A stretch of DNA of 60,093 nt from UMGS172 sp964424555 (GTDB lineage Bacteria > Bacillota > Clostridia > Oscillospirales > Acutalibacteraceae): positions 1 to 60,093 of the forward strand of contig CAYRIX010000008.1 in NCBI GenBank assembly GCA_964424555.1, written 5' to 3'. The translations under genes and the position numbers were made by a program. Positions 16,476-23,960 of the stretch are shown here, piece by piece. Position 1 is the stretch's first letter. Each line of letters opens with the position of its first letter. The notes beneath the pieces are model-generated. The model worked only from the letters and a program-made list of their open reading frames with translations. It was not told the DNA's origin and made no database searches.

Positions 16476-16889
16476 CTACTTTTCAGTTTTTTCCAAGGTG
16501 TCTTCTTTGCCACGGTATACAACAAATTTACAAAAAAGAAATTCCAGAACAAAATTAGACAGCATCGTGACAACCAATATCAAAAAATCGTTAACACCGT
16601 GTTGCTCAGCCAAATTCCCTAAATATGTAGAGACGGGCGTAAACACCACGTAGAATCCAAACACCTTTGCCATTGCAACAGGCACATTAGCTGCCGATTT
16701 GAAGGTATAACGGCGGTTAAGTGTAAAATTCCAAACGATCGACAGAACCAATGATATTAGATACGGAATCCAATAGTCCTTAATAAATATTTCAAGAACT
16801 GCAAACGATACGACCTGAATTATCCCTGCAGAAGCAGAAAAAAGCGTGAATTTTATTGCTTGTAGGAATTGCTTTTTGTTATCTTTCAT
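16476..16889 (-). CDS. GtrA-like membrane protein
   Basis: A 137-residue protein with four membrane helices, the usual size and layout of the GtrA family. The segment NFTLNRRYTFKSA, between helices 2 and 3, is the typical GtrA signature, and the last helix is followed by CKFVVYRGK. Family members are thought to help move lipid-linked sugars across the membrane or to assist glycosyltransferases. No glycosyltransferase stands next to it. It lies 23 bases after degV in the same direction and is likely co-transcribed with it. Confidence 0.8.
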   Translation of the reverse strand: MKDNKKQFLQAIKFTLFSASAGIIQVVSFAVLEIFIKDYWIPYLISLVLSIVWNFTLNRRYTFKSAANVPVAMAKVFGFYVVFTPVSTYLGNLAEQHGVNDFLILVVTMLSNFVLEFLFCKFVVYRGKEDTLEKTEK

Positions 16890-16912
16890 TTTAACTCCCT
16901 CAATTTACAGTG

Positions 16913-17752
16913 TCAGTTCTTATAAAACGCTACCGCAACAGCATCCGGACCTGCGTGTGTTCCTATAACACTGCCGATTGTAGTATAGCGCACAGCTTCA
17001 AGACCTTTATCCCAGATATGCTTGCTATCCTCAATATATTTTAGCAGAAGAGCGTCCGAAAGTCCAGTAAAACCAAGCAAAACGGGTTTAGAAAAATCTA
17101 CACCGCCCGACTTTTCAATCTCCTGAACAAGCAGATTATTGCCCATCTTTGACCCACGTGCTTTACCAAGCATATTGATCTCACCGTCCACAACCGAAAG
17201 GACAGGCTTAATACTAAGTATTGCGCCTGCGAAGGCAACCGTCTTTGAAACACGTCCGCCTTTTTTAAGATACTCCAAAGTATCCACCAAAGCTACGATG
17301 ACGATCTTCTTTTTTTCTTCCTCCAACCTTACGGCAATTTGCTCGGCGTCCATGCCTTCATCTGAAAACCTCAGAGCCATTTCAACCAATATACCGCCGC
17401 CGATAGCAGCACTTCCGCTGTCGATAACATAGATATTCTTGTAATCCTCTGCAGCAATCACGGCGCTCTGATATGTACCCGAAAGCTTTGAAGAAATAGT
17501 AATAACTACGGCGCTGTCTCCATCCTGCTTTATTCTTTCATACTCTTTCACAAAAGCGTCGGGGGTAGCCTGACTTGTGGATGGCAGGACATCGCTTTCC
17601 ACCAGCTTTTCGTAAAAGGTCTTGTGGTCGATGGTCACTCCGTCAATAAACTCTTCATCACCGAACCGAACGGTCAGCGGTACCACTCTGACACGGTCCT
17701 TATATTCAGGCATCAGATCCGCTGTGGAATCAACAATAATCTGTGTTCTCAT
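16913..17752 (-). CDS. degV: DegV family fatty-acid-binding protein
   Basis: A 279-residue cytoplasmic protein. It opens with MRTQIIVDSTADLMPEY, the DegV signature; TSQATPDAF and ITISSKLSGTYQSA (near 80-105) bind the fatty-acid carboxylate, and the C-terminal half (KPVLLGFTGLSDAL, IGSVIGTHAGPDAVAV) forms the second domain. In Firmicutes such proteins (FakB) present fatty acids to the kinase FakA for phosphorylation before phospholipid synthesis; no fakA is in the window. ATG at 17752 follows AAGGA. Its promoter region also carries two identical palindromes, possible operators. Confidence 0.9.
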   Translation of the reverse strand: MRTQIIVDSTADLMPEYKDRVRVVPLTVRFGDEEFIDGVTIDHKTFYEKLVESDVLPSTSQATPDAFVKEYERIKQDGDSAVVITISSKLSGTYQSAVIAAEDYKNIYVIDSGSAAIGGGILVEMALRFSDEGMDAEQIAVRLEEEKKKIVIVALVDTLEYLKKGGRVSKTVAFAGAILSIKPVLSVVDGEINMLGKARGSKMGNNLLVQEIEKSGGVDFSKPVLLGFTGLSDALLLKYIEDSKHIWDKGLEAVRYTTIGSVIGTHAGPDAVAVAFYKN

Positions 17753-17782
17753 AATATCAATCCTTTTTAACAAATCTTTTAA

Positions 17783-17812
17783 ATTATATAATTACAACTA
17801 AAGCATTCGCAA
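17783..17812 (-). promoter_or_regulatory. Promoter of degV
   Basis: On the minus strand TTGCGA (17807-17812), 18 bases, TATAAT (17783-17788). Confidence 0.55.
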
Positions 17813-17832
17813 AAGCATTGCGTTTAGCAAAC

Positions 17833-17850
17833 TTGTTGACATCTCAACAA
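17833..17850. promoter_or_regulatory. Operator-like palindrome 1 (TTGTTGA-N4-TCAACAA)
   Basis: Perfect 7-base arms around CATC. It overlaps a plus-strand promoter candidate, TTGACA (17836-17841), 17 bases, TATACC (17859-17864). Confidence 0.6.
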
Positions 17851-17869
17851 GCTGTATTATACCACGGAG

Positions 17870-17887
17870 TTGTTGATTTGTCAACAA
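17870..17887. promoter_or_regulatory. Operator-like palindrome 2 (TTGTTGA-N4-TCAACAA)
   Basis: Identical arms around TTTG, placed 37 bases from palindrome 1. Two such sites in the divergent degV/MaoC region suggest a dimeric repressor, possibly of fatty-acid genes. Confidence 0.6.
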
Positions 17888-17940
17888 TCAGCTCCAAAGC
17901 CTGTGAAGCCGCAAAGAGTAACAAACATCAGCAAAACCAC

Positions 17941-17969
17941 TTGACATCAACGCTTTAAAGTGATAAACT
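17941..17969 (+). promoter_or_regulatory. Promoter of the MaoC-like / YczE-like genes
   Basis: TTGACA (17941-17946), 17 bases, TAAACT (17964-17969). The transcript would have a leader of about 135 bases before the gene at 18113. Confidence 0.7.
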
Positions 17970-18019
17970 GTAGAAAGATACTAAATACTGCCCGTAGCGA
18001 ATACTTGCCGTTTGAGATC

Positions 18020-18092
18020 TATACAAACCGATTGCTGATGCGGTAGGCCTCCGTCTTACGGTTCATTAATTTCTTTTAGGCGGTTTTGTATA
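18020..18092 (+). other. Structured leader candidate upstream of the MaoC-like gene
   Basis: TATACAAACCG (18020-18030) can pair with CGGTTTTGTATA (18081-18092), an 11-base helix with one bulged T that closes about 50 bases. Inside it, one CCG can pair with a CGG on either side, so two mutually exclusive hairpins are possible. It ends about 10 bases before the ribosome site. No known riboswitch class is recognised. Confidence 0.35.
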
Positions 18093-18112
18093 AATTGTTT
18101 CGAGGTGAAACT

Positions 18113-18544
18113 ATGTATTATGATGATATTAAGATAGGAATGACGGTAGATATTGAACCCACCGTCATAAAAAAGGGAAAAATGATTGATTTTGCTCTTT
18201 TATACGATAACATTCCGTTGCATACCGACGAAGAATATGCTAAAAAAACTCCTTTCGGAAAGCTCATTGCTCCGGGGGTGATGTCTTTCATGTCGGTATG
18301 GTCAAAGTATCTTGAGGTGGATTTCTTCGGCGAAGAGCTGTTGGCAGGAAAATCCACAAAGATCGAGTGGTTAAAGCCTGTTTTCGCAGATGACACGCTG
18401 AAAGGCAAAGCAACCGTCACCAATTTAGTCAAGCGCAGTGTGAAGAACGGACTTGCAGAGGTCACAATCGAAGCCTATAACCAAAACGGAGAGCTTGTCC
18501 TGACCGATGTTACCGAAGCAATAGTTAAATGCCGTCCGATTTAA
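18113..18544 (+). CDS. MaoC-like hotdog-fold dehydratase
   Basis: A 143-residue hotdog-fold protein. The start MYYDDIKIGM and the region DNIPLHTDEEYAKKTPFGKLIAPG (residues 33-56) match the MaoC/PhaJ hydratase pattern; a typical active site has Asp and His in this stretch, here D33 or N34 and H37. The C-terminal part (ADDTLKGKATVT, EVTIEAYNQNGE) fits the rest of the fold. It probably hydrates an enoyl-CoA or enoyl-ACP. The position beside a fatty-acid-binding DegV protein supports a lipid role. GAGGTG is its ribosome site. The downstream membrane protein gene follows after 14 bases. Confidence 0.8.
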   Translation: MYYDDIKIGMTVDIEPTVIKKGKMIDFALLYDNIPLHTDEEYAKKTPFGKLIAPGVMSFMSVWSKYLEVDFFGEELLAGKSTKIEWLKPVFADDTLKGKATVTNLVKRSVKNGLAEVTIEAYNQNGELVLTDVTEAIVKCRPI

Positions 18545-18558
18545 GAAAGCGTGAAAAA

Positions 18559-19212
18559 ATGACTAAAAAAGAGAGCGCAAAACGATATCTGCTGTTTATT
18601 CTTTGCCTGTTCTTTATGGGGATAGGTATAGCGCTGACTAAGCACGGTGAGCTTGGTGTATCACCCATATCATCGGTAGCAAACGTTGTAAGCATTAAGT
18701 TTACTTTTTTCTCGTTTGGAACATGGCTCACTATTTCGAACTGCGTTTTGCTGCTTGGACAGCTTCTGCTGTTGCGCAGAAACTTCAAACCTATCCAACT
18801 TCTGCAAGTACCGCTGTCATTCTTATTCGGATACTTTACCGACTTCGGGATGTGGCTCGTAAGTGTTATCCCCAATGACACCTATCTTGTACAACTTTTA
18901 TTGGTTTTAAGCGGTATCGTGGTTCTCGGTTTTGGTATTACGTTGGGCGTGATCGCCAATGTGATACTCAATTCGGGAGAAGCCTTTGTAAAGGCACTGG
19001 CCGATGTCACCAAGAAGGATTTCGGAAATATGAAGATCATTTTTGATATCGCCTGGGTGTTGCTTTCGGTTGTGCTTTCACTGTTCTTCTTCGGCGGAAA
19101 GCTGTACGGCACAAGAGAGGGCACCGTCATTTCGGCATTGCTTGTTGGCGTTACGGTCAAAATATTCCGCTCCCTTCTTCAAAAACCGTTAGATAAATTT
19201 ATCAAAGCATAA
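18559..19212 (+). CDS. YczE/YitT-like integral membrane protein
   Basis: A 217-residue protein with five or six membrane helices. The second segment, LFFMGIGIALTKHGELGVSPIS, is the typical opening of the YczE (DUF6198) group, and GFGITLGVIANVILNSGEAFVKAL marks the middle. Function is unknown; the family is thought to be a transporter. The ATG at 18559 follows the MaoC-like stop by 14 bases; an ATG at 18529 overlaps that gene and has no better ribosome site. The two genes probably share one transcript. Confidence 0.75.
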   Translation: MTKKESAKRYLLFILCLFFMGIGIALTKHGELGVSPISSVANVVSIKFTFFSFGTWLTISNCVLLLGQLLLLRRNFKPIQLLQVPLSFLFGYFTDFGMWLVSVIPNDTYLVQLLLVLSGIVVLGFGITLGVIANVILNSGEAFVKALADVTKKDFGNMKIIFDIAWVLLSVVLSLFFFGGKLYGTREGTVISALLVGVTVKIFRSLLQKPLDKFIKA

Positions 19213-19322
19213 GTTTTACGATAGCCTCTGACCCTGATATTTCGGCCTTCTCCTTAATCAAAACCAAACAGCACGTTTAATAACACCCTTTGTGGGAACA
19301 ATACCCCAGAAGGAGTTGTGTT

Positions 19323-19997
19323 ATGGAGCTGATAAAGATCATTCTGACATCGATACTATCGGCAGTTGCACTTTTTGTAATTGCCAAGATCATAGGACAT
19401 AAGCAGATGTCCCAGCTTGACTTTTTTGATTACATCACAGGTATCACTATAGGATCTATAGCCGCTGAGCTGGCAACCGAGCTTGAAAAGCCTTGGCGGC
19501 CACTTACAGCAATGGTGATTTACGGTGCGATAACCGTTATTCTCACTCTTACTACAAGCAAACTCCCAAAGATGCGGAAATTTATCAACGGAACTCCTAC
19601 GGTTATAATGAATAACGGAAAAATATATCGCAGTAATATGAGAAAGGCAAAAATGGACCTGACTGAATTTATGGTAATGTGCCGTCAAGAGGGATATTTT
19701 AACCTTAACGACATTCAGACCGCAATTTTTGAATATAACGGCAGATTGACCGTTCTGCCCAAGGCCACAAAAAGACCTGTGACCCCTACTGATATGAAAC
19801 TGGTCCCTAGTCCGGAATTCATAAACACCGAGGTCATCATGGACGGGCGAATTCTTGATGAAAACCTAAAGCGGATGGGACTTGACGCAATTTGGTTGCA
19901 AAAACAGCTTGAGTATCAAGGCTACAAAAGTGCTAAAGAAATATTTCTCGGCATATGCGACAACGACCGTAAGCTAACTGTATTCTTAGGCAAATAA
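19323..19997 (+). CDS. YetF-like DUF421 membrane protein
   Basis: A 224-residue protein with two or three N-terminal membrane helices (to about residue 80) and a cytoplasmic C-terminal domain. KIIGHKQMSQLDFFDYITGITIGSIAA is the DUF421 signature, and the segments NGTPTVIMNNGKIYRSNMRKAKMDLTEF and LRQEG-like CRQEGYFNLNDIQTAIFEYNG are the conserved cytoplasmic part. YetF/YetF-like proteins in spore formers take part in germination or envelope stress, but no firm role is assigned. AAGGAG precedes the ATG at 19323. It is followed by a strong terminator and is not closely linked to the upstream gene (110 bases). Confidence 0.85.
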   Translation: MELIKIILTSILSAVALFVIAKIIGHKQMSQLDFFDYITGITIGSIAAELATELEKPWRPLTAMVIYGAITVILTLTTSKLPKMRKFINGTPTVIMNNGKIYRSNMRKAKMDLTEFMVMCRQEGYFNLNDIQTAIFEYNGRLTVLPKATKRPVTPTDMKLVPSPEFINTEVIMDGRILDENLKRMGLDAIWLQKQLEYQGYKSAKEIFLGICDNDRKLTVFLGK

Positions 19998-20020
19998 ACA
20001 TGTAATATCAGAGCAATGAT

Positions 20021-20062
20021 AAAAATAAGCAGAGGCGCTTATTGCACCTCTGCTTATTTTTA
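20021..20062 (+). terminator. Terminator of the YetF-like gene
   Basis: AAATAAGCAGAGG and CCTCTGCTTATTT form a 13-base stem with TTTTTAT following. Confidence 0.85.
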
Positions 20063-20114
20063 TAACGTGTTATCAATATTAATATCCGCCAACGGCTCCG
20101 ATCCAAATCAGTTG

Positions 20115-20152
20115 AACAAATAAAGCGACTGCCGGAACAGTCGCTTTATTCT
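20115..20152. terminator. Terminator of the zinc-ribbon repeat gene
   Basis: AATAAAGCGACTG and CAGTCGCTTTATT form a 13-base stem around a 6-base loop, about 15 bases after the stop codon of the minus-strand gene. Confidence 0.75.
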
Positions 20153-20162
20153 TGGTTTAATA

Positions 20163-20979
20163 TCAGAGATTAAAAAGGAATATACTGCAAACAACAAATG
20201 CGATAGCGGACATGATAATACCTGCCAAAGCTTTACCGTTGCTCTTATTAGCGTTAGCGGCCTTGATCTTGCCAACAATACCAAGTGCAAGACCGGGCAT
20301 GCTGAGGACAAAGCCAATAGGCGAAAGGACAAATGTGCAAGTAAATACGATTGCAAAGATTGAAAGGATCAAGGAAGCAATGCCCATACCGTTGCCGGGA
20401 GCACTATCATCCTGAGGCTGTACATACTGAGGCTGAGCGTACTGGTACTGCGGCTGGGGCTGTTGATATGTAGGCTGCTGATACTGAGGTTGGGGCTGCT
20501 GGTAGGTCGGCTGCTGGTACTGGGGCTGAGGAGCCTCATACTGAGGAGCAGGCTGATATGCAGGAGCAGNNNNNNNNNNNNNNNNNNNNNNNNNNNNNNN
20601 NNNNNNNNNNNNNNNNNNNNNNNNNNNNNNNNNNNNNNNNNNNNNNNNNNNNNNNNNNNNNNNNNNNNNGAGCAGGCTCGGCAACAGGAGCTACGGGCTC
20701 AGCTACAGGTGCAACAGGCTCGGCTACTACGGGAGCGGCAGGTGCTGCCTCGTATGCAGGAGCAGGCTCGGCAACAGGAGCTACGGGCTCAGCTACAGGT
20801 GCAACAGGCTCGGCCACTACGGGAGCGGCAGGTGCTGCCTCGTATGCAGGAGCAGGAGCAGGCTCGGCAACAGGTGCAACGGGCTCAGCTGCGGGTGCGG
20901 CAGCCTGAAGCGGAGTACCGCAGTTAGTACAGAACTTCATATTGTCATCATTCTGATGACCGCATTGTGAACAAAACAT
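20163..20979 (-). CDS. Zinc-ribbon, Pro/Ala/Gln-rich repeat protein with two membrane helices (interrupted by an assembly gap)
   Basis: The N-terminus is a zinc ribbon, FCSQCGHQNDDNMKFCTNCG (residues 2-21). It is followed by an Ala/Pro/Val/Glu-rich stretch with a 30-residue repeat (unit starts AEPAPAYEAAPAAPVVAEP), then, after the gap, PQYQQPTYQQP-type repeats, and finally two membrane helices of the DUF4190 kind (GMGIASLILSIFAIVF and GKALAGIIMSAIAFVV). The gap is 100 N, a placeholder, so the true length and the frame across it are unknown; the two halves appear in different frames only because of the gap size. Probably one intact gene with a variable repeat number. Role unknown; a surface or envelope scaffold is possible. 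Confidence 0.7.
20570..20669. other. Assembly gap (100 N)
   Basis: Exactly 100 unknown bases within a repeat of 90 bases. The assembler probably could not resolve the repeat number. Confidence 0.98.
20675..20860. repeat. Tandem repeat, about 90 bases per unit
   Basis: Two nearly identical 90-base units (30 codons) are visible to the right of the gap and are likely continued into it. They encode the Ala/Pro/Glu/Val-rich part of the zinc-ribbon repeat protein. Confidence 0.75.
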
Positions 20980-21095
20980 GATTTTTATCCCCCAAAAAAC
21001 AATTTAAGTAAACAACATTTACTCATGTGTTAAAGTATATCACAGACAATTTTAAATATCAACTGTCAAATTAAAGATAAATCGGAATTTTTCGC

Positions 21096-22061
21096 TTATG
21101 CCCACCACATTTTGCCTGCGGTTTCGGCAATAAGTAACGGCTTCAAGAAGTCAGCCGCCTTCTCAAGACCCTCGGTCTTGCTCATCAAAGCATCCTCGTG
21201 CTCAATGCTGATAGCATAGTCATAACCGTTGGTCTTCAAAGCAGAGATAATGTCTCTCCAATAAGCCTCGTCGTTGCCGTAGCCGACGGTTCTGAACAGC
21301 CATGAGCGGTTCTTGATGTCGCCATAGCTCTTGGTATCAAGAACGCCTGTGGTTGCGGTGTTGTACTTATCTATGCGTGCGTCCTTTGCATGTACGTGGA
21401 AGATAGCATCACCAATCTCGTTGATAACCTTAACGGGATCCATACCCTGCCATACAAGGTGGCTGGGGTCAAAGTTTGCACCAAGCTCGGGACCTACTGC
21501 TTCACGGATTTTCTTCAAAGAATCGGTGTTGTATACGCAGAAGCCGGGGTGCAGCTCAAAAGCAATCTTGTTTACGCCGTGAGCCTTTGCAAACTCGACC
21601 GTCTTTTTCCAGTAAGGGATAAGAACCTCGTTCCACTGCCAATCAAGGATGCTGAGGAAATCCTCGGGCCAAGGGCAGGTAACCCAGTTGGGGTACTTGG
21701 AATCGGGGCAGTCACCGGGGCAGCCTGAGAAGGTGTTGATCTGATGAAGACCCATCTTTTCGGCCAAAAGGATGGTATTGCGGATGGTCTTGTCATACAT
21801 CTCGGCAAGCTCCTTCTGAGGATGAACGGGGTTGCCGTGGCAGGACAGAGCGCTGACCTCAAGGCCGTTATCCTTGATGGTAGCCATAAACTCTGCAAAT
21901 GCCTTGTCATCGTTGAGAAGCTTCTCGGGGTCAGCGTGAGCGTTACCGGGGTATCCGCCGCAGCCGATCTCGATCATATCACAACCGATAGACTTGAAAT
22001 ACTTGCAAGCCTCTGCAAAGGGCATATCGCTCATAAGTGTGGTAAAAACGCCTAACTTCAT
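21096..22061 (-). CDS. Sugar phosphate isomerase/epimerase (AP-endonuclease-2-like TIM barrel)
   Basis: A 321-residue xylose-isomerase-like barrel. Conserved acidic and histidine residues fall in MIEIGCGG (about 29-36), SALSCHGNPVHPQ, KIAFELHPGFCVYN, LGANFDPSHLVWQG, FHVHAKDARID and YAISIEHEDALM; the last four give the usual Glu/Asp/His metal set. Such enzymes act on inositol or other sugars and often sit with Gfo/Idh/MocA dehydrogenases, as here (the divergent gene at 22246). GGAGG lies upstream of the ATG. A palindrome just downstream of its -10 box suggests control by a LacI-type repressor. Substrate not known. Confidence 0.85.
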   Translation of the reverse strand: MKLGVFTTLMSDMPFAEACKYFKSIGCDMIEIGCGGYPGNAHADPEKLLNDDKAFAEFMATIKDNGLEVSALSCHGNPVHPQKELAEMYDKTIRNTILLAEKMGLHQINTFSGCPGDCPDSKYPNWVTCPWPEDFLSILDWQWNEVLIPYWKKTVEFAKAHGVNKIAFELHPGFCVYNTDSLKKIREAVGPELGANFDPSHLVWQGMDPVKVINEIGDAIFHVHAKDARIDKYNTATTGVLDTKSYGDIKNRSWLFRTVGYGNDEAYWRDIISALKTNGYDYAISIEHEDALMSKTEGLEKAADFLKPLLIAETAGKMWWA

Positions 22062-22083
22062 AAATATTCCTCCGTTTTTGCTT

Positions 22084-22099
22084 GTGAGCTAGCGCTCAC
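22084..22099. promoter_or_regulatory. LacI-type operator candidate
   Basis: GTGAGC and GCTCAC around TAGC. The half-sites equal those of an ideal lac operator, with a 4-base spacer. It lies directly after the isomerase -10 box, where a bound repressor would block transcription. Confidence 0.55.
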
Positions 22100-22114
22100 T
22101 TAATATACGATTAT

Positions 22115-22143
22115 ATAATACTTTATTTACAAATATTTTGCAA
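22115..22143 (-). promoter_or_regulatory. Promoter of the sugar isomerase gene
   Basis: On the minus strand TTGCAA (22138-22143), 17 bases, TATTAT (22115-22120). Confidence 0.65.
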
Positions 22144-22162
22144 GTCCTTTAATCAATGATTA

Positions 22163-22191
22163 TTGTAAAAGTTTTCTGTTTGTGGTATTAT
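22163..22191 (+). promoter_or_regulatory. Promoter of the Gfo/Idh/MocA gene
   Basis: TTGTAA (22163-22168), 17 bases, TATTAT (22186-22191). The two promoters of the divergent pair lie about 20 bases apart. Confidence 0.65.
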
Positions 22192-22204
22192 TTATGTATC
22201 GTAG

Positions 22205-22226
22205 GGAACGACGCCCTCGTCGTTCC
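22205..22226. repeat. Perfect hairpin in the leader, REP-like
   Basis: GGAACGACG and CGTCGTTCC around CCCT. It stands right at the expected transcription start of the Gfo/Idh/MocA gene, without a T run. Short palindromes of this style occur as repeats in related genomes, but only this copy is seen here. Confidence 0.5.
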
Positions 22227-22245
22227 GATTTAATCGGAGGGTTTT

Positions 22246-23232
22246 ATGATAAACTACGCTACCATCGGCACAAGCTGGATAACCGAGGCCTTTATTCGAG
22301 GCACTTGGCATCACAAAGATAAGCTGAAGCTTGCCGCCGTTTATTCAAGAGATTATATCAAAGGCATGGAGTTTGGCAAAAGACTCGGTTGCACAAATGT
22401 AATAACCGACCTTGACGCTCTTGCTAAAGAGCCGACTATTGATGCGGTTTATGTTGCAAGCCCCAACGCCTTCCATTATACCCAAAGCAAGCTGATGTTG
22501 GAGCACGGCAAGCATGTTATATGTGAAAAACCCATAACCGTTACTCCCGATGAATTGGAAGAGCTGCAGGCCCTTGCAAAAGAAAAAAGAGTAGTATATA
22601 TGGAAGCGCTCATGGCTATTCATATGCCTGAATGGGGAACAGTAAAAAATACAATAAAGAGGCTGGGCAATATCAGCCACGCAAGGCTTGACTTTTCACA
22701 GCGCTCGTCCAAGCTTGACGGACTGCTCAAGGGTGAGCATCAGAATATCTTTGACCCTAAAATGGCAGCGGGAGCCTTGATGGATCTTGGAATCTACTGT
22801 ATCTACCCTGCTCTCAGTTGGTTCGGTGCACCCGACAGCGTATATTCCTACTGCACCAAGCTGTCAACGGGCATTGATGGCTCAGGCGGTGCTGTTTTGA
22901 CATACCCCGACAAAACTGTCGAGTTGACCTGGTCAAAAACGGGCGAAACACGGCTCGGTTCCGAGATAATCGGTGACGAGGGAACCTTGGTAATACCGTC
23001 AATTTCCAAGCTGACCAATATGAAGCTTATTTTAAAGGACGGCACCGAGGAAGTACTCTCAGCCGACCCCGATAAGCCATTTCTCATGAGCTTCGAGGCG
23101 GCCGACTTTTACCGCTATGTCACCGACAAATCCTCACTCGATGAGCTTGAGAGCAACAACCGACTCGCTCTTGAGGTCAGTAAAATTATGCTGGATATCC
23201 GTCACCAAAGCGGAATCGTTTTTGAACTGTAA
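22246..23232 (+). CDS. Gfo/Idh/MocA family NAD(P)-dependent oxidoreductase
   Basis: A 328-residue dehydrogenase. The Rossmann part has YATIGTSWITEAF near the start, SPNAFHYTQSKLML and HGKHVICEKPIT (about 82-97), where the EKP lysine is part of the active site; the C-terminal domain begins around 125 and includes DLGIYCIYPALSWFG with the usual His replaced by Tyr or Cys. It probably oxidises or reduces a sugar or inositol derivative. The ribosome site is GGAGGG. It is divergent to the sugar isomerase and followed after 12 bases by the alarmone synthetase gene. Confidence 0.9.
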   Translation: MINYATIGTSWITEAFIRGTWHHKDKLKLAAVYSRDYIKGMEFGKRLGCTNVITDLDALAKEPTIDAVYVASPNAFHYTQSKLMLEHGKHVICEKPITVTPDELEELQALAKEKRVVYMEALMAIHMPEWGTVKNTIKRLGNISHARLDFSQRSSKLDGLLKGEHQNIFDPKMAAGALMDLGIYCIYPALSWFGAPDSVYSYCTKLSTGIDGSGGAVLTYPDKTVELTWSKTGETRLGSEIIGDEGTLVIPSISKLTNMKLILKDGTEEVLSADPDKPFLMSFEAADFYRYVTDKSSLDELESNNRLALEVSKIMLDIRHQSGIVFEL

Positions 23233-23244
23233 AGGAATTATAAG

Positions 23245-23931
23245 ATGAACAATTTTGAACCGAAAACCCTTGCATTTCCTCACGACATGCTCCCCGACGG
23301 AGCCGAACAATATTTTGAACATCTGAAGGTCTTTCAGGAAATGATGATGCGCTATCAGTGTGCAATTTTAGAGGTACAGACAAAATTGCAGGTACTTAAT
23401 AACGACATGTCGGTGCGGTACAGCCGTAACCCGATAGAGTTTATCAAGACACGTATCAAGAGTCCTCAAAGCATTGCCGAGAAGCTTAAACGAAGAGATC
23501 TTGAGATTTCGGTCGGCAATATGGTGCGAAATCTTAACGATGTTGCAGGCGTCCGTGTGGTCTGCTCATTTATTGACGACATCTACGAGGTTGCACATAT
23601 GCTTGCCCGCCAAAATGACGTGAAAGTCATAGAGGTGAAGGACTACATAAAAAACCCGAAGGACAACGGCTACCGCAGTTATCATATGATAATCGAGATC
23701 CCCGTATTTTTCTCGGATAAAACTATGAATATGCGTGTGGAAATTCAGATACGAACCATCGCCATGGACTTTTGGGCCTCGTTAGAACACGAGTTGAAGT
23801 ATAAAAAGGACATAGAGTGGTCGAAGGAGATCGGCGAAGAGCTGCGTGAGTGTGCCGAGACCATCAACAAGACCGACCAAAAGATGATGGCCATCAGAAA
23901 CCATATCGACGAACACAAGAGCGAAAAATAA
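23245..23931 (+). CDS. Small alarmone (p)ppGpp synthetase, RelQ-like
   Basis: A 228-residue single-domain RelA/SpoT synthetase that makes (p)ppGpp from GDP or GTP and ATP. It has the synthetase core only, no hydrolase or regulatory TGS/ACT domains. Conserved parts are VRNLNDVAGVRVVCSF (about 93-108), NGYRSYHMIIEIP with the Tyr and the G-loop, and RVEIQIRTIAMDFWASLEHE, holding the catalytic Glu. Length fits RelQ/YjbM. The AAAGGA ribosome site sits 12 bases after the dehydrogenase stop, so the two may be translated from one message. A long C-terminal helix fits tetramer formation. Confidence 0.88.
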   Translation: MNNFEPKTLAFPHDMLPDGAEQYFEHLKVFQEMMMRYQCAILEVQTKLQVLNNDMSVRYSRNPIEFIKTRIKSPQSIAEKLKRRDLEISVGNMVRNLNDVAGVRVVCSFIDDIYEVAHMLARQNDVKVIEVKDYIKNPKDNGYRSYHMIIEIPVFFSDKTMNMRVEIQIRTIAMDFWASLEHELKYKKDIEWSKEIGEELRECAETINKTDQKMMAIRNHIDEHKSEK

Positions 23932-23960
23932 TCCCCTGCCGTTCACAAAAGGCAATGATT

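Noticed and set aside
16361..16573. Minus-strand open frame overlapping the end of the GtrA-like gene
   Set aside because: It is a shadow frame crossing the terminator, with no ribosome site.
20536..20684. Apparent frameshift in the zinc-ribbon repeat gene
   Set aside because: The change of frame occurs across a 100-N placeholder gap, so it says nothing about the real gene.
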